The position numbers were made by a program, and so were the translations under genes. A DNA stretch of 64,000 nt from Nocardioides cynanchi (GTDB lineage Bacteria; Actinomycetota; Actinomycetes; Propionibacteriales; Nocardioidaceae), in NCBI RefSeq assembly GCF_008761635.1, contig NZ_CP044344.1, positions 2,480,001 to 2,544,000 of the forward strand, read 5' to 3'. The first letter of the stretch is position 1; each line of letters begins with the position of its first letter. Below the pieces are notes generated by a model. That model saw nothing but the letters and a program-made list of their open reading frames with translations, was not told the DNA's origin and searched no databases. Below, in pieces: positions 25,908 to 39,534 of this stretch.

Positions 25908-26804
25908 CTAGAGAGCGGACCGTCGGGCGTCGGCGGCGAGCGCCGCGCGGACGACGTCGAGCACCGGTCGCCGGCCCGCGTCGAGGTCGGCGAGGGGGAC
26001 CCACTCCACGGCGTCGGTGGTGCCGTCGACCTCGGCCACCCGTGGCTCGGCGTGGGGCGAGACGCTCGCCCGGAACAGCAGGTGCACCCCGTGGAAGTCC
26101 TCGAAACGGCCCGACGGTGCGACGCCGCCGAAGTGCAGGTCGTGCACGTCGAGCACCTCGCCGACCTCGCAGTCGACGCCGCACTCCTCTCGCACCTCAC
26201 GGGCCAGCCCCGCACGCGGCGACTCCCCGTGGTCGAGGCCGCCGCCGGGCAGCGTCCAGGAGCCGGAGTGGTAGCCGCGCTCGGAGATCCGGGTCAGCAG
26301 CACCGAGTCGTCGCGCCGGATCAGCGCGTAGACACCGATCCGCTGGAGCTGGAACGACGCATGGTCGGCGAGCGCCTCGAGCACCACGTCGGTGACCGGC
26401 AGCTCCGAGGAGAGCACGTCGGCGACCGGGTGCCACTCGGCGGCGACCGTGGAGCCACCGACCTCCACCACCCGCGGCGACGGGGCGTCGGACGGCACCC
26501 ACGCGTCGTACACGATCCGGAGCGCCTGGTAGTTCCAGCGTCGGCCCTGGCGCCACATCGACGGCAGATGGGCGGAGTAGACGCGGGCCGTGCTCCCGAT
26601 CTCCACCTCGAGGCCGGTCTCCTCGCGGACCTCCCGGACCAGGGCGTCGCGTGGGTCCTCGCCGTGGTCGAGGCCGCCGCCGGGCAGGTGCCACTTCTCC
26701 TCGGCCGAGATCCGCTTCGCCAGACGGGTCAGCAGGATCCGGTCGTCGCGGAGGATCAGTGCGTACGCCGCGACCCGCTGCAGCTTCGGCAGGTGCTTGG
26801 GCAT
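25908..26804 (-). CDS. Tandem-domain Nudix hydrolase
   Basis: A 298-residue protein with two consecutive Nudix domains. Both Nudix boxes are complete: GGGLDHGEDPRDALVREVRE followed by ETGLEV in the first, and GGGLDHGESPRAGLAREVRE followed by ECGVDC in the second. Each box keeps the GX5EX7REUXEEXGU pattern, so both sites could be active. The halves are about 45 percent alike by eye, indicating an internal duplication. Start ATG at 26804. Members hydrolyse nucleoside diphosphate derivatives (NTPs, ADP-sugars, oxidised nucleotides); the substrate cannot be inferred. It lies upstream of the small membrane ORF and methyltransferase on the same strand. Confidence 0.9.
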   Translation of the reverse strand: MPKHLPKLQRVAAYALILRDDRILLTRLAKRISAEEKWHLPGGGLDHGEDPRDALVREVREETGLEVEIGSTARVYSAHLPSMWRQGRRWNYQALRIVYDAWVPSDAPSPRVVEVGGSTVAAEWHPVADVLSSELPVTDVVLEALADHASFQLQRIGVYALIRRDDSVLLTRISERGYHSGSWTLPGGGLDHGESPRAGLAREVREECGVDCEVGEVLDVHDLHFGGVAPSGRFEDFHGVHLLFRASVSPHAEPRVAEVDGTTDAVEWVPLADLDAGRRPVLDVVRAALAADARRSAL

Positions 26805-26853
26805 CGGTCGCTTTCGGGGACGAGGGACGGGCCCATCCTTGCAAACGACCCGG

Positions 26854-28089
26854 TCAGCTGAACGGCGGGCGCGCGTCCCGGGCGTGGGAGTGTCGGCCAG
26901 CCCAGCGCCAGACCCGGGCGGCGCGGTCACGGTCCTCGTCGGTGACCAGGTTGCCCATCCAGCGCAGCGCCAGGGTCATCATCCAGTCCGAGCGCATCCC
27001 GGCCGGGCCGAGCGTGGCCAGGACCCGGGGCACGGTGACCAGCCCCGCCAGCCGGCGCGCGATCGAGAACGACTCGCCGTAGTGGTGAGTAAGCGTCGCC
27101 GGCCACGCCGTCTCGAGGTCGGCGCCGTCGGCGATCAGCTCGGCGACCAGCCGGCCGCCCTCGAGGCCGTAGTCGATCCCCTCGCCGTTGAGGGGGTTCA
27201 CGCAGGCGGCCGCGTCGCCGACCAGCGCCCAGTTGGGCCCGGCGATGCCGGTGACCGCGCCGCCCATCGGGAGCAGGGCGCTGGTGGGCGCCCGGAGCTC
27301 GTCGCCGAGGCCGAACGGCGCGCGCTGCTGGTCGGCGTACGACGTCATCAGGTCGCGGACCTTGAGGTTGGCGGGTCGCTTGGCGGTGGCCAGGGTGCCG
27401 ACGCCGAGGTTCATCTCGCCGTTGCCGAGGGGGAACAGCCAGCCGTAGCCGGAGAGCACCTCGCCCTGGTCGCCGCGCAGCTCGAGGTGGGAGGAGATCC
27501 ACGGGTCGTCGGACATCGTCGAGGTGACGTAGCTGCGCCCGGCCACGCCGTACACCGTGTCGCGGTGCCACTCGCGGCCGAGCACCTTGCCGAGCGGGGA
27601 GCGGACCCCGTCGGCCACGATCAGTCGGCGGCAGTCCACCTCGACGGTCTCGTCGCCGCGCCGGAAGACCACCGTGGTGACCCGGCCCGCCTCGCGTCGG
27701 ACGTCGACCGCGCGGACGCCGTCCAGGGCGCGTGCGCCGGCCTTGATCGCCGTCGTCCGCAGGTGGTCGTCGAGCTCGGTGCGGGCCACCGCCGAGCCCC
27801 AGTTGGGCAGCGTGCCGCCCGGCCAGGGCAGCAGGATGGTCTGGCCGAAGCCGTGCGCGCGCAGACCCTGGCTGACCACGTGGGCCCGAAGCCAGTCACC
27901 GAGGCCGAGCCGCTCCAGCTCGCCGATCGCGCGCGGGGTCAGGCCGTCGCCGCAGGTCTTGTCGCGCGGGAAGACGGCCGCGTCGGTGAGCAGCACGTCG
28001 ATCCCGTGCCGGGCCAGCCAGGCCGCCGTACCCGACCCGGACGGGCCCGCCCCGACCACCAGCACGTCGGTCTGCTCGCGCGCGGTCAT
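26854..28089 (-). CDS. Geranylgeranyl-reductase-family FAD oxidoreductase
   Basis: A 411-residue flavoprotein. The N-terminal dinucleotide motif is VLVVGAGPSGSGTAAWLA, followed by DKTCGDGLTPRAI, the family's signature CGDGL block, and a later GPNWALVGDAAACVNPLNGE motif contacting FAD. The family saturates isoprenoid chains; in mycobacteria MenJ (Rv0561c) reduces one double bond of the menaquinone tail, and this is the likeliest role here. No men genes are adjacent. It is followed by the Nudix gene after 49 bases. Confidence 0.88.
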   Translation of the reverse strand: MTAREQTDVLVVGAGPSGSGTAAWLARHGIDVLLTDAAVFPRDKTCGDGLTPRAIGELERLGLGDWLRAHVVSQGLRAHGFGQTILLPWPGGTLPNWGSAVARTELDDHLRTTAIKAGARALDGVRAVDVRREAGRVTTVVFRRGDETVEVDCRRLIVADGVRSPLGKVLGREWHRDTVYGVAGRSYVTSTMSDDPWISSHLELRGDQGEVLSGYGWLFPLGNGEMNLGVGTLATAKRPANLKVRDLMTSYADQQRAPFGLGDELRAPTSALLPMGGAVTGIAGPNWALVGDAAACVNPLNGEGIDYGLEGGRLVAELIADGADLETAWPATLTHHYGESFSIARRLAGLVTVPRVLATLGPAGMRSDWMMTLALRWMGNLVTDEDRDRAARVWRWAGRHSHARDARPPFS

Positions 28090-28158
28090 GGCCCGATTCT
28101 CTCAGGGCCCCGGCTGCCCTCCCCAATCGAGGCCGGTCGCGATGGTCGGCGGAGGATC

Positions 28159-29007
28159 TCAGACCCAGATCGCCGCGGGGATGCCGTCGGCGAGGGTCTC
28201 GGGCGGGTCGGGGAGGGAGTCGGCGAGGTTGGTCGCCACGCGGCGGGCACTCCAGGCGACGGCGCAGGCGTCGGCCAGGTCGTCGGCGCCGTAGCCCTGC
28301 TTGGCGACGTACGGCGGGCATGTCACGCCGGCGCCGCGCAGTGCGTCCAACCGGGCCTGGTGGCCCGCGGACGTCCGCTTGGACAGCACGACGCAGGCGG
28401 GGTCCATCGCGGCGAAGCTCACCTCGGGGTGCACCTCGACGATCCGCCACGACTTCGGGGAGCGGACGTAGGCGTCGACCTCGAGGATCTTCGGGACCAG
28501 GTGGAACGCCTGGACGCTGAGCCCGACGCCCACGGCCTCGCGGTTGGCGGCGCTGGCCTCCGGGTGGCTCGTCGCAGCCACGGCGGCTCGCGACGGGGCC
28601 GGGAACACCGACGACTTCCGGCCACGGGGCAGCCTGGTCCGCGCCATCACGTCGGCCTGCCGGGGCGCCGCGTCCGGCAGCCCGATCGGGATGTCGATGC
28701 CGACCACGGCCAGCTCCGGGCAGGCCAGGTGGGCGGCGGTCACGAGGTCGCCGATCGTGGCGCCCACCATCGCGGTGGCCGTCTCGCCCTCGAGGAGCAC
28801 GCCGACCCACCCCGCCCGGCAGCCGTCGACGCCGAGCACCACGCCGCCGTACGGCGCCGGGCCGGGGCCGGAGGCAGCGATCGCCTGGGCCCGCTCCAGC
28901 AGGTCACCGACGGCCGTGTCGACGGCCAGCACCGCCTTGCCGATCGCGCCGGCCACCCAGCCGAGCGCGGCGGAGACATCGTCGACGGCGCTCTTGTCCC
29001 CGGTCAT
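28159..29007 (-). CDS. DUF429 family protein (RNase H-like fold)
   Basis: A 282-residue protein. From about residue 53 it has the DUF429 pattern: GGVVLGVDGCRAGWVGV, VVGIDIPIGLPD, then RGRKSSVFPAP and EVHPEVSFAAM. The acidic residues in VDGC, GIDIP and the late DDLADACAVAW are arranged like an RNase H-type metal site, which is why the family is predicted to act on nucleic acid. The N-terminal 50 residues are specific and helical. Function unknown. It lies downstream of rpoC but beyond the rpoC terminator. Confidence 0.82.
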   Translation of the reverse strand: MTGDKSAVDDVSAALGWVAGAIGKAVLAVDTAVGDLLERAQAIAASGPGPAPYGGVVLGVDGCRAGWVGVLLEGETATAMVGATIGDLVTAAHLACPELAVVGIDIPIGLPDAAPRQADVMARTRLPRGRKSSVFPAPSRAAVAATSHPEASAANREAVGVGLSVQAFHLVPKILEVDAYVRSPKSWRIVEVHPEVSFAAMDPACVVLSKRTSAGHQARLDALRGAGVTCPPYVAKQGYGADDLADACAVAWSARRVATNLADSLPDPPETLADGIPAAIWV

Positions 29008-29068
29008 CCCGACATTGGACCACGGCGACGCGTCCGGATGCCCCGCTCAGCTCGATCGATCTCGACAC

Positions 29069-29104
29069 GACAACGCCCGCCCCACACGTGGGACGGGCGT
29101 TGTC
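29069..29104 (-). terminator. rpoC terminator hairpin
   Basis: GACAACGCCCG...CGGGCGTTGTC forms a stem of 11 base pairs, extended by a CCC/GGG pair, 38 bases after the rpoC stop. There is no long T-run, as is common in actinobacteria. Confidence 0.8.
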
Positions 29105-29142
29105 TGGCTCGGTCTGGCCGGTCGGACCAACCTGGGCTTCGC

Positions 29143-33042
<3,900 letters not shown>

Positions 33043-33129
33043 GGTGGCTGTCGTCCTTCGTTAGTTCGTGGTGTGCAAGCAGTTGACCGAGGGGGCGGCG
33101 GCGAGCCCGTGGGCTCGCCGCCGGTCACC

Positions 33130-36100
33130 TCAGACTTCTTCGACGGAGCTGGGCTCGCGGCGGGAGAGGTCGATGCCGAGCTCCTCGGCGGCCCGGAAGA
33201 CGTCTTCCTCGGCATCCTTGAGCTCGATCTGGGAGCCGTCCTGGGACAGCACCTCGACGTTGAGGCAGAGCGACTGCATCTCCTTGACGAGCACCTTGAA
33301 CGACTCCGGGATGCCGGAGTCGGGGATGTTCTCGCCCTTGACGATGGCCTCGTACACCTTGACCCGGCCCGGCACGTCGTCGGACTTGATGGTCAGCAGC
33401 TCCTGGAGGGCGTACGCCGCTCCGTAGGCCTCCATCGCCCACACCTCCATCTCGCCGAACCGCTGGCCGCCGAACTGGGCCTTACCGCCCAGGGGCTGCT
33501 GCGTGATCATCGAGTAGGGGCCGGTCGACCGTGCGTGGATCTTGTCGTCGACCAGGTGGTGGAGCTTGAGGATGTACATGTAGCCGACCGACACCGGGTC
33601 CGGGAACGGCTCGCCGGAGCGGCCGTCGAACAGCGGCGCCTTGCCGTCGGCCCCGACCACCCGCACACCATCGCGGTTGGGGAGCGTCGAGCCGAGCAGA
33701 CCGGTGATCTCGTCCTCCTTGGCACCGTCGAAGACCGGAGTGGCCACGTTGGTGTCGGGATCCGCCTTGTCGGCGTGGATCTTGATCAGCCGGTCCTTCC
33801 AGTCGGCCTTGCCCTTGTCGGCGTTCAGCTCGAGGTCCCAGCCCTGCTTGGCCAACCAGCCGAGGTGCAGCTCGAGGACCTGGCCGATGTTCATCCGGCG
33901 CGGCACACCGAGCGGGTTGAGCACGACGTCGACCGGGGTGCCGTCCTCCATGAACGGCATGTCCTCGATCGGCAGGATCTTGGCGATGACGCCCTTGTTG
34001 CCGTGGCGTCCGGCGAGCTTGTCACCCACCGAGATCTTGCGCTTCTGCGCGACGTAGACGCGGACCAGCTGGTTGACGCCCGGCGGGAGCTCGTCGCCCT
34101 CTTCGCGGTCGAAGACGCGGACGCCGATGACCGTGCCGGACTCACCGTGCGGGACCTTCATCGAGGTGTCGCGCACCTCGCGCGCCTTCTCGCCGAAGAT
34201 CGCCCGCAGGAGGCGCTCCTCCGGGGTCAGCTCGGTCTCGCCCTTGGGCGTGACCTTGCCGACCAGGATGTCACCCGTGGTGACCTCGGCGCCGATGCGG
34301 ATGATGCCGCGCTCGTCGAGGTCGGCCAGCATCTCGTCGGAGACGTTGGGGATGTCGCGGGTGATCTCCTCGGGCCCGAGCTTGGTGTCGCGGGCGTCGA
34401 CCTCGTGCTCCTCGATGTGGATCGAGGTGAGGACGTCCTCCTGCACCAGGCGCTGGCTGAGGATGATCGCGTCCTCGTAGTTGTTGCCCTGCCAGGGCAT
34501 GAAGGCGACGAGCAGGTTGGTGCCCAGCGCCATCTCGGCCTCGTCGGTGCAGGGCCCGTCGGCGATCGGCGTGCCCTCGGCCAGCTTGTCGCCCTCGCTC
34601 ACCAGCGGACGCTGGTTGATGCAGGTGCCCTGGTTGGAGCGACGGAACTTCGCCAGCTTGTACGTCGAGTAGGTGCCGTCGTCGTTCATCACCTCGACGA
34701 CGTCGGCGGACACCTCCTTGACCACGCCGGCCTTCTCCGCCACGACCACGTCGCCGGCGTCGACGGCGGCACGGAACTCCATGCCGGTGCCGACGAGGGG
34801 CGCGTCGCTCTTGATCAGGGGAACGGCCTGACGCTGCATGTTCGCGCCCATCAGGGCGCGGTTGGCGTCGTCGTGCTCCAGGAACGGGATCAGCGCGGTC
34901 GCCACCGACACCATCTGGCGCGGCGAGACGTCCATGTAGTCGACCTCGTCGGCCAGGATCTCGCTGACCTCACCGTGACGCTGGCGGACCAGCACCCGCT
35001 CCTCGGTGAACTTGAACTTGTCGTCGAGGGGCGCGTTCGCCTGGGCGATGACGTACTTGTCCTCGTCGTCGGCGGTGAGGTAGTCGATCTGGTCGGTGAC
35101 CTTGCCCTTGACCACCTTGCGGTAGGGCGTCTCCACGAAGCCGAACGGGTTGATCCGTCCGTAGGAGGCCAGCGAGCCGATCAGGCCGATGTTGGGACCC
35201 TCGGGGGTCTCGATCGGGCACATCCGGCCGTAGTGGCTGTGGTGGACGTCGCGGACCTCCATGCCGGCCCGGTCACGGGACAGACCGCCGGGACCCAGAG
35301 CCGACAGGCGGCGCTTGTGGGTCAGGCCCGAGATCGGGTTGGTCTGGTCCATGAACTGGCTGAGCTGCGAGGTGCCGAAGAACTCCTTCAGCGCCGCGAC
35401 CACGGGACGGATGTTGATCAGGGACTGCGGCGTGATCGCCTCGACGTCCTGGGTCGTCATCCGCTCGCGGACCACCCGCTCCATCCGGGCCAGGCCGGTG
35501 CGGAGCTGGTTCTGGATCAGCTCGCCGACCGTGCGCATGCGCCGGTTGCCGAAGTGGTCGATGTCGTCGGCCTGGACCTCGATCGGCTTCCCGTCGGGGT
35601 CGAGGTACGTCGTACCGGAGGCATCCTCGAGCGTGGTGTCGCCGTTGTGCAGCCGGACGATGTAGCGGATCGTCGCCACGATGTCGTCGATGGTCAGCGT
35701 CTGCTGGTCGAAGGCCTCGCTGGTCGCGAGCTTCTTGTTGATCTTGTAGCGACCCACCTTGGCGAGGTCGTAACGCTTGGGGTTGAAGTAGTAGTTGTTC
35801 AGCAGCGTCTGCGCGGCCTCGCGCGTCGGCGGCTCGCCGGGGCGCAGCTTGCGGTAGATGTCGAGCAGCGCGTCGTCCTGGCTCTCGGTGTGGTCCTTCT
35901 CGAGGGTCAGCCGGATCGACTCGTACTCGCCGAACTCGGCGAGGATCTGCTCGGTGGTCCAGCCGAGGGCCTTGAGCAGCACGGTGACGTTCTGCTTGCG
36001 CTTGCGGTCGAGCCGGACGCCGACCATGTCGCGCTTGTCGATCTCGAACTCGAGCCACGCGCCACGGCTCGGGATCACCTTGGCGGTGTAGATGTCCTTG

Positions 36101-36633
36101 TCGGACGTCTTGTCGGCGGTCTTCTCGAAGTAGACACCCGGCGAGCGGACCAGCTGGCTGACCACGACACGCTCGGTGCCGTTGATGATGAAGGTGCCGC
36201 GGGGGCTCATCAGGGGGAAGTCACCCATGAAGACCGTCTGGCCCTTGATCTCGCCGGTCTCGTTGTTGGTGAACTCGGCGGAGACGTAGAGCGGTGCGGA
36301 GTAGGTGAAGTCCTTCTCCTTGCACTCCTCGACGGTGTACTTGGGGTCGTAGAAGACGGGGTTCTCGAAGGAGAGGCTCATCGTCTCGGAGAAGTCCTCG
36401 ATCGGAGAGATCTCCTCGAAGATCTCCTGGAGACCGGACTTGTGGGAGACGTCCTCACCGGCAGCCTCACGCACGGCGACCTGGGCGAGCCAGTCGTCGT
36501 TGCCGATCAGCCAGTTGAAGCTGTCGGTCTGGAGAGAGAGGAGCTTGGGAACTTCGAGAACTTCGTTGATCTTCGCGAACGAGATGCGCTGCGGCGTAGT
36601 AGAGGAATTTTCGGCGGTGGTACGCGCGGCCAA
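33130..36633 (-). CDS. rpoB: RNA polymerase beta subunit
   Basis: A 1167-residue beta subunit. The rifampicin pocket reads [20 protein letters not shown] then [18 protein letters not shown]: the positions equal to Asp516, His526 and Ser531 of E. coli are unchanged, so the sequence predicts rifampicin sensitivity. Other blocks include [16 protein letters not shown] and [20 protein letters not shown] near the C-terminus. It starts with TTG at 36633, preceded by GAAGGA; a TTG start for rpoB is also known from mycobacteria. A promoter-like sequence lies about 100 bases upstream. Confidence 0.98.
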   Translation of the reverse strand: MAARTTAENSSTTPQRISFAKINEVLEVPKLLSLQTDSFNWLIGNDDWLAQVAVREAAGEDVSHKSGLQEIFEEISPIEDFSETMSLSFENPVFYDPKYTVEECKEKDFTYSAPLYVSAEFTNNETGEIKGQTVFMGDFPLMSPRGTFIINGTERVVVSQLVRSPGVYFEKTADKTSDKDIYTAKVIPSRGAWLEFEIDKRDMVGVRLDRKRKQNVTVLLKALGWTTEQILAEFGEYESIRLTLEKDHTESQDDALLDIYRKLRPGEPPTREAAQTLLNNYYFNPKRYDLAKVGRYKINKKLATSEAFDQQTLTIDDIVATIRYIVRLHNGDTTLEDASGTTYLDPDGKPIEVQADDIDHFGNRRMRTVGELIQNQLRTGLARMERVVRERMTTQDVEAITPQSLINIRPVVAALKEFFGTSQLSQFMDQTNPISGLTHKRRLSALGPGGLSRDRAGMEVRDVHHSHYGRMCPIETPEGPNIGLIGSLASYGRINPFGFVETPYRKVVKGKVTDQIDYLTADDEDKYVIAQANAPLDDKFKFTEERVLVRQRHGEVSEILADEVDYMDVSPRQMVSVATALIPFLEHDDANRALMGANMQRQAVPLIKSDAPLVGTGMEFRAAVDAGDVVVAEKAGVVKEVSADVVEVMNDDGTYSTYKLAKFRRSNQGTCINQRPLVSEGDKLAEGTPIADGPCTDEAEMALGTNLLVAFMPWQGNNYEDAIILSQRLVQEDVLTSIHIEEHEVDARDTKLGPEEITRDIPNVSDEMLADLDERGIIRIGAEVTTGDILVGKVTPKGETELTPEERLLRAIFGEKAREVRDTSMKVPHGESGTVIGVRVFDREEGDELPPGVNQLVRVYVAQKRKISVGDKLAGRHGNKGVIAKILPIEDMPFMEDGTPVDVVLNPLGVPRRMNIGQVLELHLGWLAKQGWDLELNADKGKADWKDRLIKIHADKADPDTNVATPVFDGAKEDEITGLLGSTLPNRDGVRVVGADGKAPLFDGRSGEPFPDPVSVGYMYILKLHHLVDDKIHARSTGPYSMITQQPLGGKAQFGGQRFGEMEVWAMEAYGAAYALQELLTIKSDDVPGRVKVYEAIVKGENIPDSGIPESFKVLVKEMQSLCLNVEVLSQDGSQIELKDAEEDVFRAAEELGIDLSRREPSSVEEV

Positions 36634-36732
36634 GAGAGGTCCTTCGACGAGACGCTTCGGAGACGCGCCGACCCACCACTTCGATCAGCCACCGGGCAGG
36701 CGATCAGCATTTGAGAGCGGGCGCAAAGGTGA

Positions 36733-36762
36733 ATCGTACACCGAGAGGCCAGCGCACCACAA
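36733..36762 (-). promoter_or_regulatory. Candidate rpoB promoter
   Basis: On the minus strand TTGTGG and TACGAT are separated by 18 bases, close to the primary sigma consensus. It leaves a leader of roughly 95 bases before the rpoB TTG. The region 36763-36872 up to the mce operon end shows no gene. Confidence 0.45.
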
Positions 36763-36872
36763 ATAGCACCTGACCCGCGGGTCGGATGTCCCCACGATGA
36801 TGAACCCGAGCGGGGCTCAGGTCAAGCACATCGGCCCAACCTGGGGACAAACCCGGTGACCGCCGGGACGGC

Positions 36873-37667
36873 TCAGGACCCCTGCTGGCTGGTCACCATG
36901 TTGTCGACGAGCCAGTCGTTGCCGACCTTCTCCATCGTCACCGTGGCCTGGTTCTTGTAGATGACCGGCGTGGTCGGGTGCTGCTTGTTGTAGGTGACCT
37001 GGTTGACGAAGACCAGCACGTCGACCCGGCCCGCCCCGGAGCGGACGATCCCCGAGGCAAGGTACTTGGCCCGCACCACGGTCCCGGTCCTGGGTGCGTT
37101 GTCGCGGATCACCGAGAACAGCTTGTCGTACTGGGTGCGGTAGTCCTGGGTGAGGTAGGGCGTCGCCGCGGCCTGGCTCTGGTCGAGGTGGTGGGCGTCG
37201 TAGGACAGGATCGGCACCACGGCCCGCTCGGCGGCCGCCTGCGCCGCGGTCGTGTCGGTGGTCACCGAGGCCTCGGAGGGCTGGCTCAGGGCGACGCCCA
37301 CCACCGCGAGGGCGATCGCGGTGAGTGCGGCCAGCGCGACCAGCAGCCACCCGGGCACCTCGCGCTGCGGGCGGGCCGACTCCCGGTCGGCCGCGCCGGC
37401 CGGAGCCGGTACGACGTACGGCAGGGGCTCCGCGGCCGGGTCCAGGTCGGCGGCGCGGGTCGCCCGGGCCTCGACCTCCGCCAGGGCCGCGGCGTCGTAC
37501 TCCGCGCGCCGTACCGGGTCCAGCAGGACCTCGGCCGCCTGGTTGTAGAGCCGGAAGCGCCGGTCGGTCGGGTCGAGGTCGGCCACCGACGCCCGCCACG
37601 CGGCGCGGATCTCGTCGGGCGAGGCGGTGGGCTCGACGTCGAGGACGTCGTACAGGTCGGTCGTCAT
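36873..37667 (-). CDS. Mce-associated membrane protein with degenerate J-domain
   Basis: A 264-residue fusion. Residues 4-58 look like a DnaJ J-domain (LYDVLDVEPTASPDEIRAAW ... YNQAAEVLLDPVRRAEYDAA), but the obligatory HPD is replaced by LDPT at 31-34, so it should not stimulate DnaK ATPase. Residues 106-128 are one membrane helix. The rest is the NTF2-like domain of Mce-associated proteins, ending TVTMEKVGNDWLVDNMVTSQ, which parallels the end of the neighbouring Mce-associated protein. It is the last gene of the mce operon, coupled by ATGA overlap. A cytoplasmic J-like head with an outside domain may help assemble the transporter; this is inference. Confidence 0.75.
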   Translation of the reverse strand: MTTDLYDVLDVEPTASPDEIRAAWRASVADLDPTDRRFRLYNQAAEVLLDPVRRAEYDAAALAEVEARATRAADLDPAAEPLPYVVPAPAGAADRESARPQREVPGWLLVALAALTAIALAVVGVALSQPSEASVTTDTTAAQAAAERAVVPILSYDAHHLDQSQAAATPYLTQDYRTQYDKLFSVIRDNAPRTGTVVRAKYLASGIVRSGAGRVDVLVFVNQVTYNKQHPTTPVIYKNQATVTMEKVGNDWLVDNMVTSQQGS

Positions 37668-38278
37668 GAGGTCACCGTCTGGTAGTCGTCGACGAGCCAC
37701 CGGCCGTCGATCTTGTCCAGGGACACCCGGAGCCGGAACGGCGCGGGCTCTCCGGCCGAGACCCGCTTGCCGGCCTTGTTCTTGAGGGTCTCGCTGAACG
37801 AGCCGGCCACCAGCACCTGCGCGGAGTCGGCGTCGATCTGCTCCACCCCGGTGGCGTAGACGGCGCAGGTGCGGTCGACGCCGTAGCTCTTCACGCTCTC
37901 CTCGGCCACGGTCACGCCCTGGTCGAACGAGACCGCGAACTTCGGCGTGATCACCGCCTTGACCCGCGAGCGGTACACCGGCATCTGGCCGTTCGCGTCG
38001 AGCAGCGAGGGACCGTAGGTGTTCACCCGCAGCACGAACTGCTGGGTCGCGGCCATCGCGGCCTCGCGGTCGGCCTGGACCGTCGACGACCCGGACCCGC
38101 CTCCGAAGGGCAGGACGTGACGACTGGTGCCGAGGACCGCCGCCGAGATCGAGGCTCCGATCAGGGCGACCACGAGCACCACGAGGAGCACGAGCCGGAA
38201 CCTCGGGGACCGGGGGCTCTCGGGACCGGGCTCGGGCGTCACCTCGCCTGCTGTGTCAGTGGCTGTAGCAGTAGCCAT
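37664..38278 (-). CDS. Mce-associated membrane protein
   Basis: A 204-residue protein with a short cytoplasmic tail, one membrane helix at residues 28-49 (LVLLVVLVVALIGASISAAV), and an extracytoplasmic domain ending RLRVSLDKIDGRWLVDDYQT, typical of the Mas family encoded at the end of actinobacterial mce operons. Such proteins are thought to stabilise the Mce complex (as OmamA does in mycobacteria). The ATG at 38278 has GGAAGGAG upstream even though the frame overlaps the mceF end by 40 bases. It overlaps the next gene by four. Confidence 0.82.
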   Translation of the reverse strand: MATATATDTAGEVTPEPGPESPRSPRFRLVLLVVLVVALIGASISAAVLGTSRHVLPFGGGSGSSTVQADREAAMAATQQFVLRVNTYGPSLLDANGQMPVYRSRVKAVITPKFAVSFDQGVTVAEESVKSYGVDRTCAVYATGVEQIDADSAQVLVAGSFSETLKNKAGKRVSAGEPAPFRLRVSLDKIDGRWLVDDYQTVTS

Positions 38279-39534
38279 TTCCACGACTCCTTCCCTAACG
38301 ACGCCGGGGCGGGGCTCCCGGTGTCGGCGTACGCCGGCGAGATCTGGTGCCCCCAGGTGAGGCGACCCGTCGTCGGGTCGAAGGAGGCGATCGGGGTGCG
38401 GTACTTGGCCGCGGGCCGGTTGGACGGGGCGTTCTGGGCACCCCGCGCGTTGGACTGGGTGGCCGGCTCGGCGCAGTGCGCCTGGAAGTTCATCGGCCGG
38501 TTGGAGCCGTCCTGCGGCGGCCGGGTGTCGGTGCTCTGGTAGCCGTTGTGGCACACCACCGGGTCGTTGGTCAGGACCATCCCGAAGTGGGCGTCGTACA
38601 GGCCGGTCTCCGGGGACTTCGAGACGACGGTGAACCCACCCTCCACGACGTAGGGGTAGATGATCAGCACCTGCCGGATGCCGGCGAGGTGCTTGACCAC
38701 GATGTTGCCGGTCGTGACCAGGTTGTTGATCAGGTCGGCGAGGTCGACCCGGTTGTCGGCCAGGAACGTGCGGAGCTGGGTGGCGGTCACCGCGCCGTTG
38801 TCGATGACCCGGCGCAGGTCCTTGTCGTGGCCGGCGAGCGTGCCGGAGAAGAGCTTGAGGTCGCGGGCGAACGAGCGAATCGCGCCGGCCGACGCGACCT
38901 GCCCCTTCAGCACCTTGTTGCCGTCCTTGATCAGGGACGTGGTCACGTCGAAGTTGGCGTTGGCGGAGTGGATGAACGCCGAGCCGCTGTCGATGATCCG
39001 CTGGAGGTCCGGGCCGGTCCCGGCGAAGGCCTGCCCGAGCTCGTGCACGGTGGTCGCCAGGGAGCGCTGGTTGACCGACGAGACGGTGGTCGAGAGGTCG
39101 CCCAGCAGCTTCTGGGTGGGCAGCGGGGTGCGGGTGTCTCCGACCGGGATCTGGCTGCCGTCGCCGAGGAACGGACCGGAGTCGGTCTGCGGCTGGAGGT
39201 CGACGTACTGCTCGCCGACCGCCGAGCGGTTGCCGACCACGGCCAGGCTGTGGCTGGGGATCTTGCCGTCCCAGCCCTTGTCGATGTCGAGGTAGGCATC
39301 GACGCCGTCGCGGGTCAGCACCAGCTTGCCGACCTCGCCGACCCGGACACCGCGGTAGGCGACCATGCCGCCGGCGTACATCCCGCCGGAGTCCTGGAAG
39401 TGCGCGACCACGGTGTAGGAGGTGCTGTAGAAGAGCCGGTTGAGCTGGGCGTACTTCGCCCCCACGAAGCTCACGCCGAGCAGGGTGATCAGGACGAAGA
39501 TCATCAGCTGGATCTTGGTACGACGTGTGATCAC
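38239..39534 (-). CDS. mceF: Mce-family protein MceF
   Basis: A 431-residue Mce protein. It has an N-terminal signal/anchor (IQLMIFVLITLLGVSFVGAK), then the MlaD-type Mce domain (YTVVAHFQDSGGMYAGGMVA, YRGVRVGEVGKL, GEQYVDLQP), a long helical region expected to form part of a lipid-conducting tube, and a low-complexity C-terminus. Start GTG at 39534 overlaps the mceE stop by four bases. Sixth Mce gene in order, hence the F label. Acts outside the cytoplasmic membrane in lipid uptake. Confidence 0.88.
   Translation of the reverse strand: MITRRTKIQLMIFVLITLLGVSFVGAKYAQLNRLFYSTSYTVVAHFQDSGGMYAGGMVAYRGVRVGEVGKLVLTRDGVDAYLDIDKGWDGKIPSHSLAVVGNRSAVGEQYVDLQPQTDSGPFLGDGSQIPVGDTRTPLPTQKLLGDLSTTVSSVNQRSLATTVHELGQAFAGTGPDLQRIIDSGSAFIHSANANFDVTTSLIKDGNKVLKGQVASAGAIRSFARDLKLFSGTLAGHDKDLRRVIDNGAVTATQLRTFLADNRVDLADLINNLVTTGNIVVKHLAGIRQVLIIYPYVVEGGFTVVSKSPETGLYDAHFGMVLTNDPVVCHNGYQSTDTRPPQDGSNRPMNFQAHCAEPATQSNARGAQNAPSNRPAAKYRTPIASFDPTTGRLTWGHQISPAYADTGSPAPASLGKESWKWLLLQPLTQQAR

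Noticed and set aside
33130..36633. Rifampicin-resistance substitutions in rpoB
   Set aside because: The resistance-determining region has the wild-type residues at all the major positions.
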